DNA of 64,000 nucleotides from Aeromonas sp. RU39B (GTDB lineage Bacteria > Pseudomonadota > Gammaproteobacteria > Enterobacterales > Aeromonadaceae): the NCBI RefSeq assembly GCF_900156095.1, contig NZ_FTMJ01000001.1, positions 186,001-250,000 of the forward strand. Reading direction: 5' to 3'. Within the stretch, counting starts at the first letter, position 1. The number at the start of each line of letters is the position of its first letter. The translations under genes and the position numbers were made by a program. Under the pieces are notes generated by a model, which did not search any database, was not told the origin of the DNA, and saw only the letters and a list, made by a program, of their open reading frames with translations. Shown piece by piece: positions 18,352 through 28,239 of this stretch.

Positions 18352-19174
18352 CGCTAAGTTCCTCCAGAGCCAGTGTTACCTCTTCTCCCTTGGGCACCCG
18401 GTGGTGCCACTCGGCCTTGCCGGCAATAAAGGAGATCCCTGCGCCCTTGGTAGTGTGAGCAATCACTACCTGGGGTTTGCCTTGCGGCGTTAACTGCTCA
18501 AGGGTGCGCACCACGTCGGCCATGTCGTTGCCGTTGCAGTCGCACACCGCCATGCCGAACGCACGCCATTTGGCATCGAGCGGGTCGGTATTCATGATCT
18601 CGCGGGTCGGCCCCGCCAGTTGCAGACCGTTCTGGTCGTTGATGATGATGAGGTTATCCAGCCCATAGTGAGCAGCCACTAGCGCCGCTTCCCAGTTGCT
18701 GCCTTCGGCAAGCTCCCCATCACCGGTGATGACAAACACCCGGCGCGCACTGCCGCTGCGTTTGGCCGCCAGGGCCAGCCCCACGGCGACCGGCAGACCG
18801 TGGCCGAGCGCCCCGGTATTGAGCTCGATGCCTGGCGTCTTGTGGCGAACCGGATGGCCCGGTAGGTGCGAGTCGGCATGCTGGTAAGTGGCCAGCCAGG
18901 CTTCGGGAATGTAGCCAGCTTCGGCCAGTACGCAGTAGTAACTGCCCACTGCGTGCCCTTTAGACTGGATGTAGATGTCGCGCTGCTCGTCATTGAGGCG
19001 GTCCGGTGCGCAGTTCAGTACGCGAAAATAGAGCGCCGTCAGCAGCTCGACCTGGGAGAGATCGGCGCCGGTGTGGCCGCCTGCCGGGCTATTGGCATTG
19101 AGCAGGACGATGCGGCGGCGCACGGCGCGGGCCTTGCGTACCAACTCATCGACCGAGAGAGAGAACGGGTTCAT
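18344..19174 (-). CDS. transketolase N-terminal subunit (candidate apulose-4-phosphate transketolase subunit A)
   Basis: 276 residues from the ATG at 19174; GAGGTAAGG lies just upstream, and the frame before it overlaps the permease gene. It contains the diphosphate-binding domain only: LLNANSPAGGHTGADLS at the start, QSKGHAVGSYYCVLAEAGY, PGIELNTGALGHGLPVAVGLA, and the ThDP motif GDGELAEGSNWEAA closed by INDQNGLQ (about residues 145-180). It lacks the pyrimidine domain, which is supplied by the next gene. Usual full-length transketolase is about 660 residues (compare 2104-4119), so this is a genuine split form, not a truncated pseudogene. Confidence 0.85.
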   Translation of the reverse strand: MNPFSLSVDELVRKARAVRRRIVLLNANSPAGGHTGADLSQVELLTALYFRVLNCAPDRLNDEQRDIYIQSKGHAVGSYYCVLAEAGYIPEAWLATYQHADSHLPGHPVRHKTPGIELNTGALGHGLPVAVGLALAAKRSGSARRVFVITGDGELAEGSNWEAALVAAHYGLDNLIIINDQNGLQLAGPTREIMNTDPLDAKWRAFGMAVCDCNGNDMADVVRTLEQLTPQGKPQVVIAHTTKGAGISFIAGKAEWHHRVPKGEEVTLALEELSDE

Positions 19175-19253
19175 AACCTTACCTCTGAGTTTTGAATTTA
19201 AAATCGATAACGAATATTTATTCCCGCTGGTTAAAAAAAGGGGCGACAACACG

Positions 19254-20354
19254 CTACCCCTGCTTGCCTCCCTCCATGGCGACCTTCTGGGCCACCACGG
19301 CAACCTTCTGCTGCATGCGGTTCTGCATCTGGTCGATGATGACGGCGATGATGATGACCACCCCCTTGATGACCATTTGCCAGAACTCGCTCACCCCCAT
19401 CATCACCAGTCCGTCGGCCAGAAAGCCGATGACAAAGGCGCCGATCAGGGTGCCGAGGATGGTGCCACGACCGCCGGCGAGCGAGGTGCCGCCCAGCACC
19501 ACGGCAGCGATGGCGTTCATTTCAAAAGCGGTCCCGTTGGCCGGGTGGCTGGCCAGCAGCTGAGCCGAGACCACGATACCGGCGATGGCGGCGCACAGAC
19601 CCGAGAGGGTATAGACCCAGATTTTGACCTGCTTGACCTTGACGCCGGAGAGCTCGGCGGCGCGCTCATTATCACCGATGGCGTAAACATGGCGGCCAAA
19701 CGGCAGATTGCGGGCGACATAGACAATGGCGATGGCGAGCAGCACCATGATCCAGATGGCCCACGGGATGCCGAGCAGGGTGCCGGCTCCAATTTCATCA
19801 AAGCCGGTGTTACCCAGTTGCGGATTACCGGCCAGACCGGGGAAGGTCTCCCCGCCCGAGGTGAGCATGGCGGCGCCGCGCAGCACATACATGGTGCCAA
19901 GGGTGCAGATGAAGGGGGCCACGTTATAGCGGGTGATGATCCAGCCGTTGATGGCGCCGATCAGCGCGCCGATCACCAGCACCAGCGGCACAATGACCCA
20001 GACACTCGGGAAGATGGCGATGCCAAACATCGGCAGCACGATCCCCTTGGTGATGAGCCAGCCGGCAATCATGCCGCACAGACCGAGGGTGGCGCCGATC
20101 GACAGATCGATACCGGCAGTGATGATGACAAAGGTGATGCCAAGCGCCAGAAAGGCGTTGATGGCGATGTGTTTTATCATGATCACCAGACTGCCGGGGG
20201 CCAGAAAGTCAGGCACCATGGCGGTAAAGAAACCGACGATCAGAAACAGGGCGATAAAGGTGCGCAGTTTGAGCAGCAGCAACACCAGCTGCTCGCGTGA
20301 ACTGACGGCAGGTACCGGTCGCGTGGTCATGGTCATAGTCTCGTGAATACTCAT
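19254..20354 (-). CDS. ribose-type sugar ABC transporter permease
   Basis: 366 residues from the ATG at 20354, which has AGGGG eight bases upstream and begins one base after the stop of the ATPase gene. Hydrophobic throughout, with eight to ten membrane helices and the RbsC-family signatures GITFVIITAGIDLSIGATLGL, NGWIITRYNVAPFICTLGTM and AIAAVVLGGTSLAGGRGTILGTLIGA. It should form a homodimeric channel in the inner membrane with the ATPase upstream. A C-terminal QNRMQQKVAVVAQKVAMEGG tail extends beyond the usual RbsC end. The 79-base gap to the next gene shows no terminator. Confidence 0.93.
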   Translation of the reverse strand: MSIHETMTMTTRPVPAVSSREQLVLLLLKLRTFIALFLIVGFFTAMVPDFLAPGSLVIMIKHIAINAFLALGITFVIITAGIDLSIGATLGLCGMIAGWLITKGIVLPMFGIAIFPSVWVIVPLVLVIGALIGAINGWIITRYNVAPFICTLGTMYVLRGAAMLTSGGETFPGLAGNPQLGNTGFDEIGAGTLLGIPWAIWIMVLLAIAIVYVARNLPFGRHVYAIGDNERAAELSGVKVKQVKIWVYTLSGLCAAIAGIVVSAQLLASHPANGTAFEMNAIAAVVLGGTSLAGGRGTILGTLIGAFVIGFLADGLVMMGVSEFWQMVIKGVVIIIAVIIDQMQNRMQQKVAVVAQKVAMEGGKQG

Positions 20355-20355
20355 G

Positions 20356-21882
20356 TCAGAACCCCTGGGCACTGGCTGTCACCAGCGCCGGTTCGTTTGC
20401 GTCTGCCCGTGGTATGTCGGCGGTGAGTTTGCCACCGGACATCACCAGAATGCGATCCGACACCGCCATGATCTCCTTGAGATCCGAGGTGGAGAACAGC
20501 ACGGCGATCCCCTGCTCGGAGAGCTGCACCATCATGCGAAACACGTCGGCCTTGGCGCCGACGTCGATGCCGCGGGTCGGCTCATCGAGCAGCAGCACCT
20601 TGGGGCTGGTGAGCAATGAGCGCCCAATCACCACCTTTTGCTGGTTGCCGCCGCTTAAGGCCTGGATCTCTACATCGGGGGAGGAGACCTTGATGGAGAG
20701 ATTACCGATGGTCTCGTGCACCACCTGCTGCTCGTCCGGTTTCGAGATGGAGACTCCCCGCTGCAGACGGCGCCACAAGCTGGCGATGGTGAGATTGCTG
20801 GCCACCGAAGAGATGGGAAAGATACCGGCGCGCTTGCGATCTTCCGGCACCAGGCTCATGCCCATGCGGATGCGCTCGGCAGTGCTCAGGCGCTGCGGCA
20901 CCGGTTTGCTGTCGAGCCACAACTTGCCCAGATAGTTCTGCTCGGTGCCAAGCAGGCACTCAAACAGCTCGGTGCGCCCGGCGCCCATCAGGCCATAGAT
21001 GCCGACTATTTCACCGACCCTGAGCTGAAAGCTCACATCGTCCACTACCTTGCTGCCGGCGCTGTTGACGCAGCTGATGTGCTCAGCCTCGAGCATCACG
21101 CCGCCAAACTGGCGCTCGGGGGGCAAAAAGGTGCTGACCGGGTCGCTGCCCAGCATCTGGCGCACAATCCAGGGCACGTCGATGTCGCTGACTTGCGCTT
21201 CGGCTTGAAAGCGGCCGTCCCGCAGGATGGTAATCACATCGCCAATGGCCATCAGCTCTTCGAGGCGGTGCGAGATATAGATGATGGAGACGCCCTGGCG
21301 GGTCAGCTCACGGATCACCCGAAACAGGATCTCTACCTCGGTTTTGCTGAGCGCCGAGGTGGGTTCATCGAGGATCAGGATGTCGGCATTATCAGCCAGC
21401 GCCTTGGCAATCTCGACCAGCTGCTGCTGACCGACCTTGAGGTTGGCCACCAGCTCGCGCGGCGAGATGGGTTGATCGAGCCGGGCCAGCAGCTCGGCGG
21501 CGCGCCGCTCCTGCTCGCCCTTATTGATGGGAGTGACCCCGCGTTGCAGCTCGCGGCCAAGGAAGATGTTCTCGGCCACGTTCAGGTTTTCAAACAGGTT
21601 GAGCTCCTGGTGCACCATGCCGATACCGTGTGCCAGCGCCTCGCGGGTGTTGGCAAAACTGACCGGCTGGTTGCCAAGAAACATCTGGCCAAGGCTCGGT
21701 TGCTGCACACCGGCGAGGATCTTCATCAGGGTCGATTTGCCGGCCCCGTTCTCGCCGATGATGACATTGACCTTGCCGCGCCAGACGTTGTAATCCACGT
21801 TGTCGAGCGCCACGGTGCCCGGAAACAGCATCGAGATGCCACGGGTGCACATGACGATGTCATTGGAAATGGCTGCCGTCAT
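20356..21882 (-). CDS. ribose-type sugar ABC transporter ATP-binding protein (two ATPase domains)
   Basis: 508 residues with the duplicated cassette layout of RbsA/XylG. Domain 1: Walker A GENGAGKSTLMK (about residue 45), VGQQQLVEIAKAL and Walker B ILILDEPTSAL. Domain 2 has the degenerate Walker A usual for this family (GLMGAGRTE), signature LSGGNQQKV and Walker B VLLLDEPTRGIDVGAK. It powers import with the adjacent permease and binding protein. Its start codon overlaps the stop of the DUF2291 lipoprotein gene by one base (TAATG), indicating coupling. Confidence 0.95.
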   Translation of the reverse strand: MTAAISNDIVMCTRGISMLFPGTVALDNVDYNVWRGKVNVIIGENGAGKSTLMKILAGVQQPSLGQMFLGNQPVSFANTREALAHGIGMVHQELNLFENLNVAENIFLGRELQRGVTPINKGEQERRAAELLARLDQPISPRELVANLKVGQQQLVEIAKALADNADILILDEPTSALSKTEVEILFRVIRELTRQGVSIIYISHRLEELMAIGDVITILRDGRFQAEAQVSDIDVPWIVRQMLGSDPVSTFLPPERQFGGVMLEAEHISCVNSAGSKVVDDVSFQLRVGEIVGIYGLMGAGRTELFECLLGTEQNYLGKLWLDSKPVPQRLSTAERIRMGMSLVPEDRKRAGIFPISSVASNLTIASLWRRLQRGVSISKPDEQQVVHETIGNLSIKVSSPDVEIQALSGGNQQKVVIGRSLLTSPKVLLLDEPTRGIDVGAKADVFRMMVQLSEQGIAVLFSTSDLKEIMAVSDRILVMSGGKLTADIPRADANEPALVTASAQGF

Positions 21883-22487
21883 TATTGTGCCTCCCGTGTC
21901 AGGGCGATTGCCGTGGCGTTGTCGATGGTGGCGCCGTTGAGCGTGACGGCCATCTCGATGGTGACCGGCTGGCCAATCCAGCTCTCATCGACCGTGGGCA
22001 GATGCTTGACCGCTTCCCGGTTATAAGCCCGGGCGAGCTGGGCAAACTGCACCTGGTTGGTGAAATCCTGGAAGGTGAAACCGGCGGCATCACGCAGTGT
22101 GTTGCTGCGGATCACCGGGCCGATATGCACCGCCAGTGGCGCACCGTTAACGGTCACGACCAACTTGCGCTCGCGTTCGTTACTCGCGTCAATCTGCTCG
22201 ACCTTGCTCTTGATGCGGACAAACAGGTTCTGACTGCTGCTGCCATGGCTGGCCTGCGCCTTAGCCAGCGCCGCCTCATCGAGTTCAGTATCGCGGGCAC
22301 GCTGCACCACCTTGATATCCCAGGTTTGCTGCGCTATCTGCTCCGGTGTCAGGTTATCGAAACTGGCCTTGGCTGCCGGATCCGCAGGGATGATCGGTTT
22401 GCCGTCGGCGTCCAGTTCGACCACAGTGCAGGCCGTCAGCAACAGGGTGCTGCACAGCAGCGCCGCACCCCATTGTGTTAACCGCAT
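21882..22487 (-). CDS. DUF2291 family periplasmic lipoprotein
   Basis: 201 residues. Type II signal peptide: MRLTQWGAALLCSTLLLTAC with lipobox LTAC, Cys20 as the lipidated residue, followed by Thr, so probably outer-membrane sorted. The mature part is a soluble alpha/beta protein with no catalytic motif that I recognise; VRIKSKVEQIDASNERE and WIGQPVTIEMAVTLNGATIDN resemble DUF2291 members. Such lipoproteins are encoded with ribose-type ABC transporters in various proteobacteria, but their role is unknown. It is wedged between the binding protein and the ATPase, overlapping the latter, which argues for a function in the same uptake system. Confidence 0.75.
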   Translation of the reverse strand: MRLTQWGAALLCSTLLLTACTVVELDADGKPIIPADPAAKASFDNLTPEQIAQQTWDIKVVQRARDTELDEAALAKAQASHGSSSQNLFVRIKSKVEQIDASNERERKLVVTVNGAPLAVHIGPVIRSNTLRDAAGFTFQDFTNQVQFAQLARAYNREAVKHLPTVDESWIGQPVTIEMAVTLNGATIDNATAIALTREAQ

Positions 22488-22499
22488 AAGTGCCTCCGC

Positions 22500-23923
<1,424 letters not shown>

Positions 23924-24868
23924 ATGTCTAAACAGGATGAGCTGAGGCTGTTGGTCAAGATTGCCACACTCTATTACATCGAAGGGAAAAAACAGTCAGA
24001 GATTGCCACCTTGCTGCAGATTTCCCAGTCGTTCGTCTCTCGCTCCATCACCCGCTGCCAGAAAGAGGGGCTGGTGAAGATCACCGTGGTGCAGCCGCCC
24101 AATATCTTTCTCTCGCTCGAGCAGACGCTGGAGCAAAAATATGGCCTGCGTCAGGCCATCGTGGTCGATGTGGGGGAAGAGGACAGCCCGGCCCAAATCA
24201 AACAGGCCATCGGCAGCGCGGCTGCCCATTATCTCGAGACCCGGATCCGGGCCAGCGATCTGGTGGGTATCTCCTCCTGGAGTACCACCATCCGCTGCAT
24301 GGTCGATGCCATGCATCCTCATAGCATCAAGGCCAGTGGCGTGATCCAGCTGCTCGGTGGTGTCGGCCCGAATGGTAATGTGCAGGCAACCCTGTTGACC
24401 CAGAACCTTGCCGCCCTGCTCGATTGCCGCGCCTGGCTACTCCCCTCGCAGAGCATTGAGCGTTCGGTCGAGGAGCGCTCGCGGCTGGTCAATAGTCCAG
24501 AAGTCGCTGAAGTGGTTGGGAAATTTGCCGAGGTGAATGTGGCGATTGTCGGTGTCGGCCAACTTGAGCCCTCGCAGCTGCTGAAAAACTCAGGCAACTA
24601 CTATGACGAGTCGATGCTGCAGGTGCTGGCGGCCAATGGCGCCGTGGGGGATATCTGCCTGCACTACTACAACGCGGCCGGCGAGCCGGTGCTGAGCCGG
24701 GAGGATGATCCGGTGATTGGCATGGAGCTGCAGCAGGTGCGCGCCTGCGAGCACGTGATTGGGTTAGCCGGAGGGCTTGATAAGAGTAACGCCATTCGTG
24801 GCGCGCTGGCCGGCGGCTATCTCGATGTGTTGATCATCGATTATCCCACCGCTTGCACCCTGATCTGA
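23924..24868 (+). CDS. SorC/DeoR-family sugar-binding transcriptional regulator
   Basis: 314 residues, the usual SorC length. N-terminal helix-turn-helix: VKIATLYYIEGKKQSEIATLLQISQSFVSRS (residues 11-42). The C-terminal effector domain has the isomerase-like fold of this family, with DLVGISSWSTTIRCM, VIQLLGGVGPNG, AIVGVGQLE, GDICLHYYNAAGEP and IGLAGGLDKSNAIRGAL, the phosphosugar-binding segments. SorC regulators usually respond to a phosphorylated intermediate of their pathway, here perhaps apulose 4-phosphate. Divergent from the ABC operon across a 482-base region. Confidence 0.88.
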   Translation: MSKQDELRLLVKIATLYYIEGKKQSEIATLLQISQSFVSRSITRCQKEGLVKITVVQPPNIFLSLEQTLEQKYGLRQAIVVDVGEEDSPAQIKQAIGSAAAHYLETRIRASDLVGISSWSTTIRCMVDAMHPHSIKASGVIQLLGGVGPNGNVQATLLTQNLAALLDCRAWLLPSQSIERSVEERSRLVNSPEVAEVVGKFAEVNVAIVGVGQLEPSQLLKNSGNYYDESMLQVLAANGAVGDICLHYYNAAGEPVLSREDDPVIGMELQQVRACEHVIGLAGGLDKSNAIRGALAGGYLDVLIIDYPTACTLI

Positions 24869-24955
24869 TTCATCGTAAACGGCTCGCCCCCGTATCGGCA
24901 GCAAGCGTGCCACACCGGGTGGCAAGAGTGCTGCAGGGATAACCCTCAAATACAC

Positions 24956-24979
24956 ACAGCGGACCCGAAGGTCCGCTGT
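24956..24979. terminator. terminator-like hairpin, SorC regulator / DJ-1 protein
   Basis: ACAGCGGACC-CGAA-GGTCCGCTGT; read on the minus strand the loop is UUCG and the stem is followed by GTGTGTATTT. It has no U-run on the plus strand, so it probably serves the minus-strand gene. Confidence 0.55.
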
Positions 24980-25002
24980 CAGGGGCGTTTAGAACCCGTT
25001 TA

Positions 25003-25680
25003 TCAGGCCAGCTTGGCCAGCAGGGCCTTGGCCACACCTTCGGAGCTGGCCGGGTTTTGGCCGGTGATCAGCATGCCATCTTCGACCACAAACGGTGCCC
25101 AATCCGGACCCTTCTGATAGTGCCCACCCTGGGCGATAAAGGTATCTTCGATGAGGAAGGGGACCACGTCAGTGAGTGCCACGGCGGCCTCTTCGCCATT
25201 GGTAAAACCGGTCACCTGACGCCCCTTGACGATCGGCTCGCCAGCGGTGTTTTTGACATGGCGCAGCACGCCCGGTGCATGGCAGACCAGTCCAAGCGGC
25301 TTGCCGCTGCGATCAAAGTGTTCAATCAGCGCGATGGAGTCAGCCGACTCGGCGAGATCCCACAGCGGGCCGTGACCACCCGGGTAGAAGACGGTGTCAA
25401 AGTCGTCCGGGTTGATGCTGGCCAGGGTGACGGTGTTGGCGAGCTCATGCTGGGCGGCACTGTCAGCCTTGAAGCGATGGGTCAGCTCGGTCTGAAACTC
25501 CGGCAGATCACTTTTGGGGTCGAGCGGCGGCTGACCGCCGGCCGGTGAGGCCAGCACGATCTCGGCGCCAGCATCCTTGAATACATAGTAAGGGGCGGCA
25601 AACTCTTCGAGCCAGAAGCCGGTTTTAAGGCCCGTGTTACCAAGATCGCTGTGGGAAGTCAGAACCATTAATACTCTCAT
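25003..25680 (-). CDS. DJ-1/PfpI superfamily protein (Hsp31-like, type 1 glutamine amidotransferase domain)
   Basis: 225 residues. Seen: GFWLEEFAAPYYVFKDAG with the conserved Glu of the Glu-Cys-His site, YPGGHGPLWDLAE, and the nucleophile elbow GLVCHAPGVL with the reactive Cys (about residue 133). The family includes Hsp31-type glyoxalase III/deglycase and stress chaperones; this layout with an extended N-terminal part is Hsp31-like. It probably handles methylglyoxal or other reactive carbonyls in the cytoplasm. It starts 49 bases after coniferyl aldehyde dehydrogenase on the same strand, and the two aldehyde-related genes may form an operon. Confidence 0.88.
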   Translation of the reverse strand: MRVLMVLTSHSDLGNTGLKTGFWLEEFAAPYYVFKDAGAEIVLASPAGGQPPLDPKSDLPEFQTELTHRFKADSAAQHELANTVTLASINPDDFDTVFYPGGHGPLWDLAESADSIALIEHFDRSGKPLGLVCHAPGVLRHVKNTAGEPIVKGRQVTGFTNGEEAAVALTDVVPFLIEDTFIAQGGHYQKGPDWAPFVVEDGMLITGQNPASSEGVAKALLAKLA

Positions 25681-25729
25681 GTTGCACTCCTTGGGCCGTC
25701 TGTGGCGGCGCAGTCAGTTATAGGTGATG

Positions 25730-27145
25730 TTATGCGTTCAAAAAGGCTTCAATGGCCGCCAGCTTGTCCTGATAGGGGGCACGCAGACGCAGGCCCGAGG
25801 CGCCATCAGCGCTTTGCACCACCACCGGTTTGGCGTGGGTAAAGCGGCGAAAACCGTGTACTCCGTGATAGGCCCCGATGCCCGAAGCGCCAATCCCGCC
25901 AAAGGGGAGTGAGTCAATCGAGGCGTGGCTCATCACGTCGTTAATGACCAGCGCGCCCGAGGTGGTGCTACGCATAAAGGCGTGCTGGCGATCGAGGTCG
26001 TTGCCAAAATAGTAGGCGGCCAGCGGGCGCGGATGGGCATTAATGTAAGCCACGGCCTGCGCCGGCTCCTGATAGGTCTTGATCGGCAGCAGAGGTCCGA
26101 AGATCTCCTCTTGCATGATGGCCATCTCGTCGGTCACGCCGAGCACCAGATGCGGGGCCATTTTGCGGCTGTGGGCATCAAAATCCGGCTCATGCTGCGG
26201 GGCTAGGCTGATGATACGGGCACCCTTGGCACGGGCATCGTCCAGCAATCCCACCAGACGGGCGAAGTGGCGGTCGCTGATAATGGCGGTGTAATCCGGG
26301 TTGTCCTGAATCGTGGCAAAACTGCGCTGCATAAAGGTGTGAGCGGCTTGTACCAACGCCTCTACCTTCTCTTCGGGCAGCAGCATGTAATCCGGGGAGA
26401 GACAGATCTGGCCGGCATTGAAGGTTTTGATGGTCAGGGTACGTTCGGCCACCACCGTTATGTCGGCATCCTGGTCCACCATCACCGGTGACTTGCCACC
26501 CAGCTCTAGCGTCACCGGTACCAGGTTTTCGGCGGCGGCGCGCATCACATGGCGACCGACCGTGGTGCTGCCGGTAAAGACCAGATGATCAAAGGGCAGG
26601 GCGCTAAAGGCTTGGCCGACGTCGGCATCACCCAGCACTACCATCAACTCGTCGGGAGCAAAGTAGCGACCGACCAGCTCGGCCAGCAGGGCTGACGTGC
26701 GTGGTGTCAGCTCGGAAGGCTTGAGCATCGCGGTGTTGCCGGCGGCAAACACCCCTGCCAGCGGGCCAAACGCCAGATTAATCGGGAAGTTCCAGGGGCT
26801 GATCACGCCCACCACGCCAATCGGCTGTTGCTCAATCCAGGCCTGCATACCGGGCGCCGGTTGGGCGACCGGCTCGGGTTGCATCCAGCTCATCAGGTGG
26901 TCAGAGGCATCTTGCAGCATCTTGATAGAGGTAGCGATGTCAGCCACCAGCGCCTGATAGTGGCTGCGATGGCCAAAATCGGCCTGCATGGCGGCACTCA
27001 GGGCCTGATGGTTGTCGCGGATCAGCGCAATGCTGCGAGCCAGGCGATCACGGCGCAGCTCGGCACTGGCCGGGCCGGCGGCCAGATGGGCGCGCTTCAT
27101 GGCATTGAGAATGGTCAACAGCTCGTGGTTCGTTGATGCCTGCAT
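25730..27145 (-). CDS. calB: coniferyl aldehyde dehydrogenase
   Basis: 471 residues, class 3-like aldehyde dehydrogenase. Seen: IGVVGVISPWNFPINLAFGPL (cofactor loop), VFTGSTTVGRHVM, VTLELGGKSPVMV with the general-base Glu, NAGQICLSPDYMLLP with the catalytic Cys (about residue 245), EEIFGPLLPI and SLPFGGIGASGIG. Members with this Cys context and the GAYHGVHGFRRFTHAK tail are annotated as coniferyl aldehyde dehydrogenases, which oxidise the lignin-derived aldehyde to ferulate; broad aldehyde detoxification is equally possible. Divergent from a LysR regulator 143 bases away, the likely controller. Confidence 0.82.
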   Translation of the reverse strand: MQASTNHELLTILNAMKRAHLAAGPASAELRRDRLARSIALIRDNHQALSAAMQADFGHRSHYQALVADIATSIKMLQDASDHLMSWMQPEPVAQPAPGMQAWIEQQPIGVVGVISPWNFPINLAFGPLAGVFAAGNTAMLKPSELTPRTSALLAELVGRYFAPDELMVVLGDADVGQAFSALPFDHLVFTGSTTVGRHVMRAAAENLVPVTLELGGKSPVMVDQDADITVVAERTLTIKTFNAGQICLSPDYMLLPEEKVEALVQAAHTFMQRSFATIQDNPDYTAIISDRHFARLVGLLDDARAKGARIISLAPQHEPDFDAHSRKMAPHLVLGVTDEMAIMQEEIFGPLLPIKTYQEPAQAVAYINAHPRPLAAYYFGNDLDRQHAFMRSTTSGALVINDVMSHASIDSLPFGGIGASGIGAYHGVHGFRRFTHAKPVVVQSADGASGLRLRAPYQDKLAAIEAFLNA

Positions 27146-27265
27146 GATGTTGGCTCCGTAGTGATGGGGTGGACCGGTTGCGGCCCTTACTGGCCGCCTT
27201 GTCGATGGGGGGCATCATAAAAGAGGCTCGCGGTGTGGCGCCAACAAGGGTATTTTGGCAGGGGT

Positions 27266-27279
27266 ATAAATTAATTTAT
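27266..27279. promoter_or_regulatory. palindrome ahead of the LysR gene (calB-lysR divergent region)
   Basis: ATAAATTAATTTAT, a perfect 14-base palindrome ending 8 bases before the LysR start and overlapping its ribosome-site region. A candidate autoregulatory operator. Confidence 0.45.
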
Positions 27280-27287
27280 GAGGCGAT

Positions 27288-28193
27288 ATGTCACTGCTGC
27301 GTCTGCGCACTTTTGTCGAGGTTTACCGCCAGCGCTCCATCTCTGGCGCGGCGCGGGTGCTCAACCTGACCCAGCCGGCGGTCTCCCAGCATATCGCTGG
27401 GCTTGAGGTCGCCATCGGCAGGCCGCTGTTTGAGCGTCAGAGCAACGGGGTGCAGCCCACGGTGGCGGCTGATGAGCTGGCCGCCGATCTGGGGGACAAA
27501 CTCGATGCCGCCGAAATGGCGCTGGCTTCGGCGCGCTCGCGCTCGCTCGACATGGCCGGTGCACTGCACTTGATTGGTCACTCCGATTTTATGGCGGAAA
27601 AGCTGGCGGCCTTGCTGCTGCCCTTGCTGCAGGAGGGAGTGCGGGTGCGGATGCACACCGGGGACGGCCCCATGGTGACCCAGATGTTGCTCGAAGAGCA
27701 TTGCGATCTCGGTTTCTCCGCCCATCCGGTCACCGACAGTCGGTTGAAAAGCGAGAAGGTGTTTAGCGATCAGGTGCTGGCGGTGGCCTCGCCGGCGGTG
27801 GCCAAGCGGATTCGTGAGGCTGGCGAGCTGTCTGCTGCACTGCTGGCCGAGCCGCTGTTGGCCTACAACGTCCAGCTCTCCTTAATTGATCAGTGGCTGG
27901 CGAAAAACCGCATTCCGGTGACCGGACTTATCCCGGCGTCGGTCGGCCAGGATTTGCGTGCCCAGCGCACCTTGCTCTGCCAGGGGTTTGGCTGGTCGGT
28001 ATTGCCGGCTTATCTGTGCGACAGCGCGATCGCCAGCGGCGAGCTGGCAGTGATAGACGCGCCGGTCGGTAACACCGAGATCCACTACTACCTTATCTGG
28101 CTGCCCAGCAAATTGCGCCAGCCGCGAATCGCCCACGCCAGACAGACGTTGCTGTGGCGCCTTGCCGGAGGCGCATCAGGGCGGGGTGGGTAA
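27288..28193 (+). CDS. LysR-family transcriptional regulator (next to calB)
   Basis: 301 residues. N-terminal winged helix (1-60): LRTFVEVYRQRSISGAARVLNLTQPAVSQHIAGLE, then GRPLFERQSNG. The C-terminal periplasmic-binding-like effector domain has GALHLIGHSDFMAEKLAALL and a late QGFGWSVLPAYLC segment. GAGG lies six bases before the ATG. It is divergent from calB and its DJ-1 partner, the classical arrangement for a LysR activator of the neighbouring unit with an aromatic or aldehyde inducer; the inducer is not predictable. Confidence 0.9.
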   Translation: MSLLRLRTFVEVYRQRSISGAARVLNLTQPAVSQHIAGLEVAIGRPLFERQSNGVQPTVAADELAADLGDKLDAAEMALASARSRSLDMAGALHLIGHSDFMAEKLAALLLPLLQEGVRVRMHTGDGPMVTQMLLEEHCDLGFSAHPVTDSRLKSEKVFSDQVLAVASPAVAKRIREAGELSAALLAEPLLAYNVQLSLIDQWLAKNRIPVTGLIPASVGQDLRAQRTLLCQGFGWSVLPAYLCDSAIASGELAVIDAPVGNTEIHYYLIWLPSKLRQPRIAHARQTLLWRLAGGASGRGG

Positions 28194-28211
28194 GAGCCTG
28201 AACAGATGAAA

Positions 28212-28232
28212 GACAGCCGCCGTGCGGCTGTC
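28212..28232. terminator. terminator-like hairpin between LysR and MFS genes
   Basis: GACAGCCG-CCGTG-CGGCTGTC between converging genes; on the minus strand it is followed by TTTCAT. Confidence 0.55.
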
Positions 28233-28239
28233 AGCTCAG

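Noticed and set aside
17407-19174. Frameshifted single transketolase gene
   Set aside because: The two reading frames each have proper starts, complete domains and an 8-base overlap with a coupled start; split transketolases of this size are a known family, so no sequencing error is needed.
19071-22026. Long plus-strand frames (409 and 436 codons) opposite the ABC permease and ATPase
   Set aside because: Asp/Gly/His-rich translations without domains, opposite genes with complete ABC transporter motifs.
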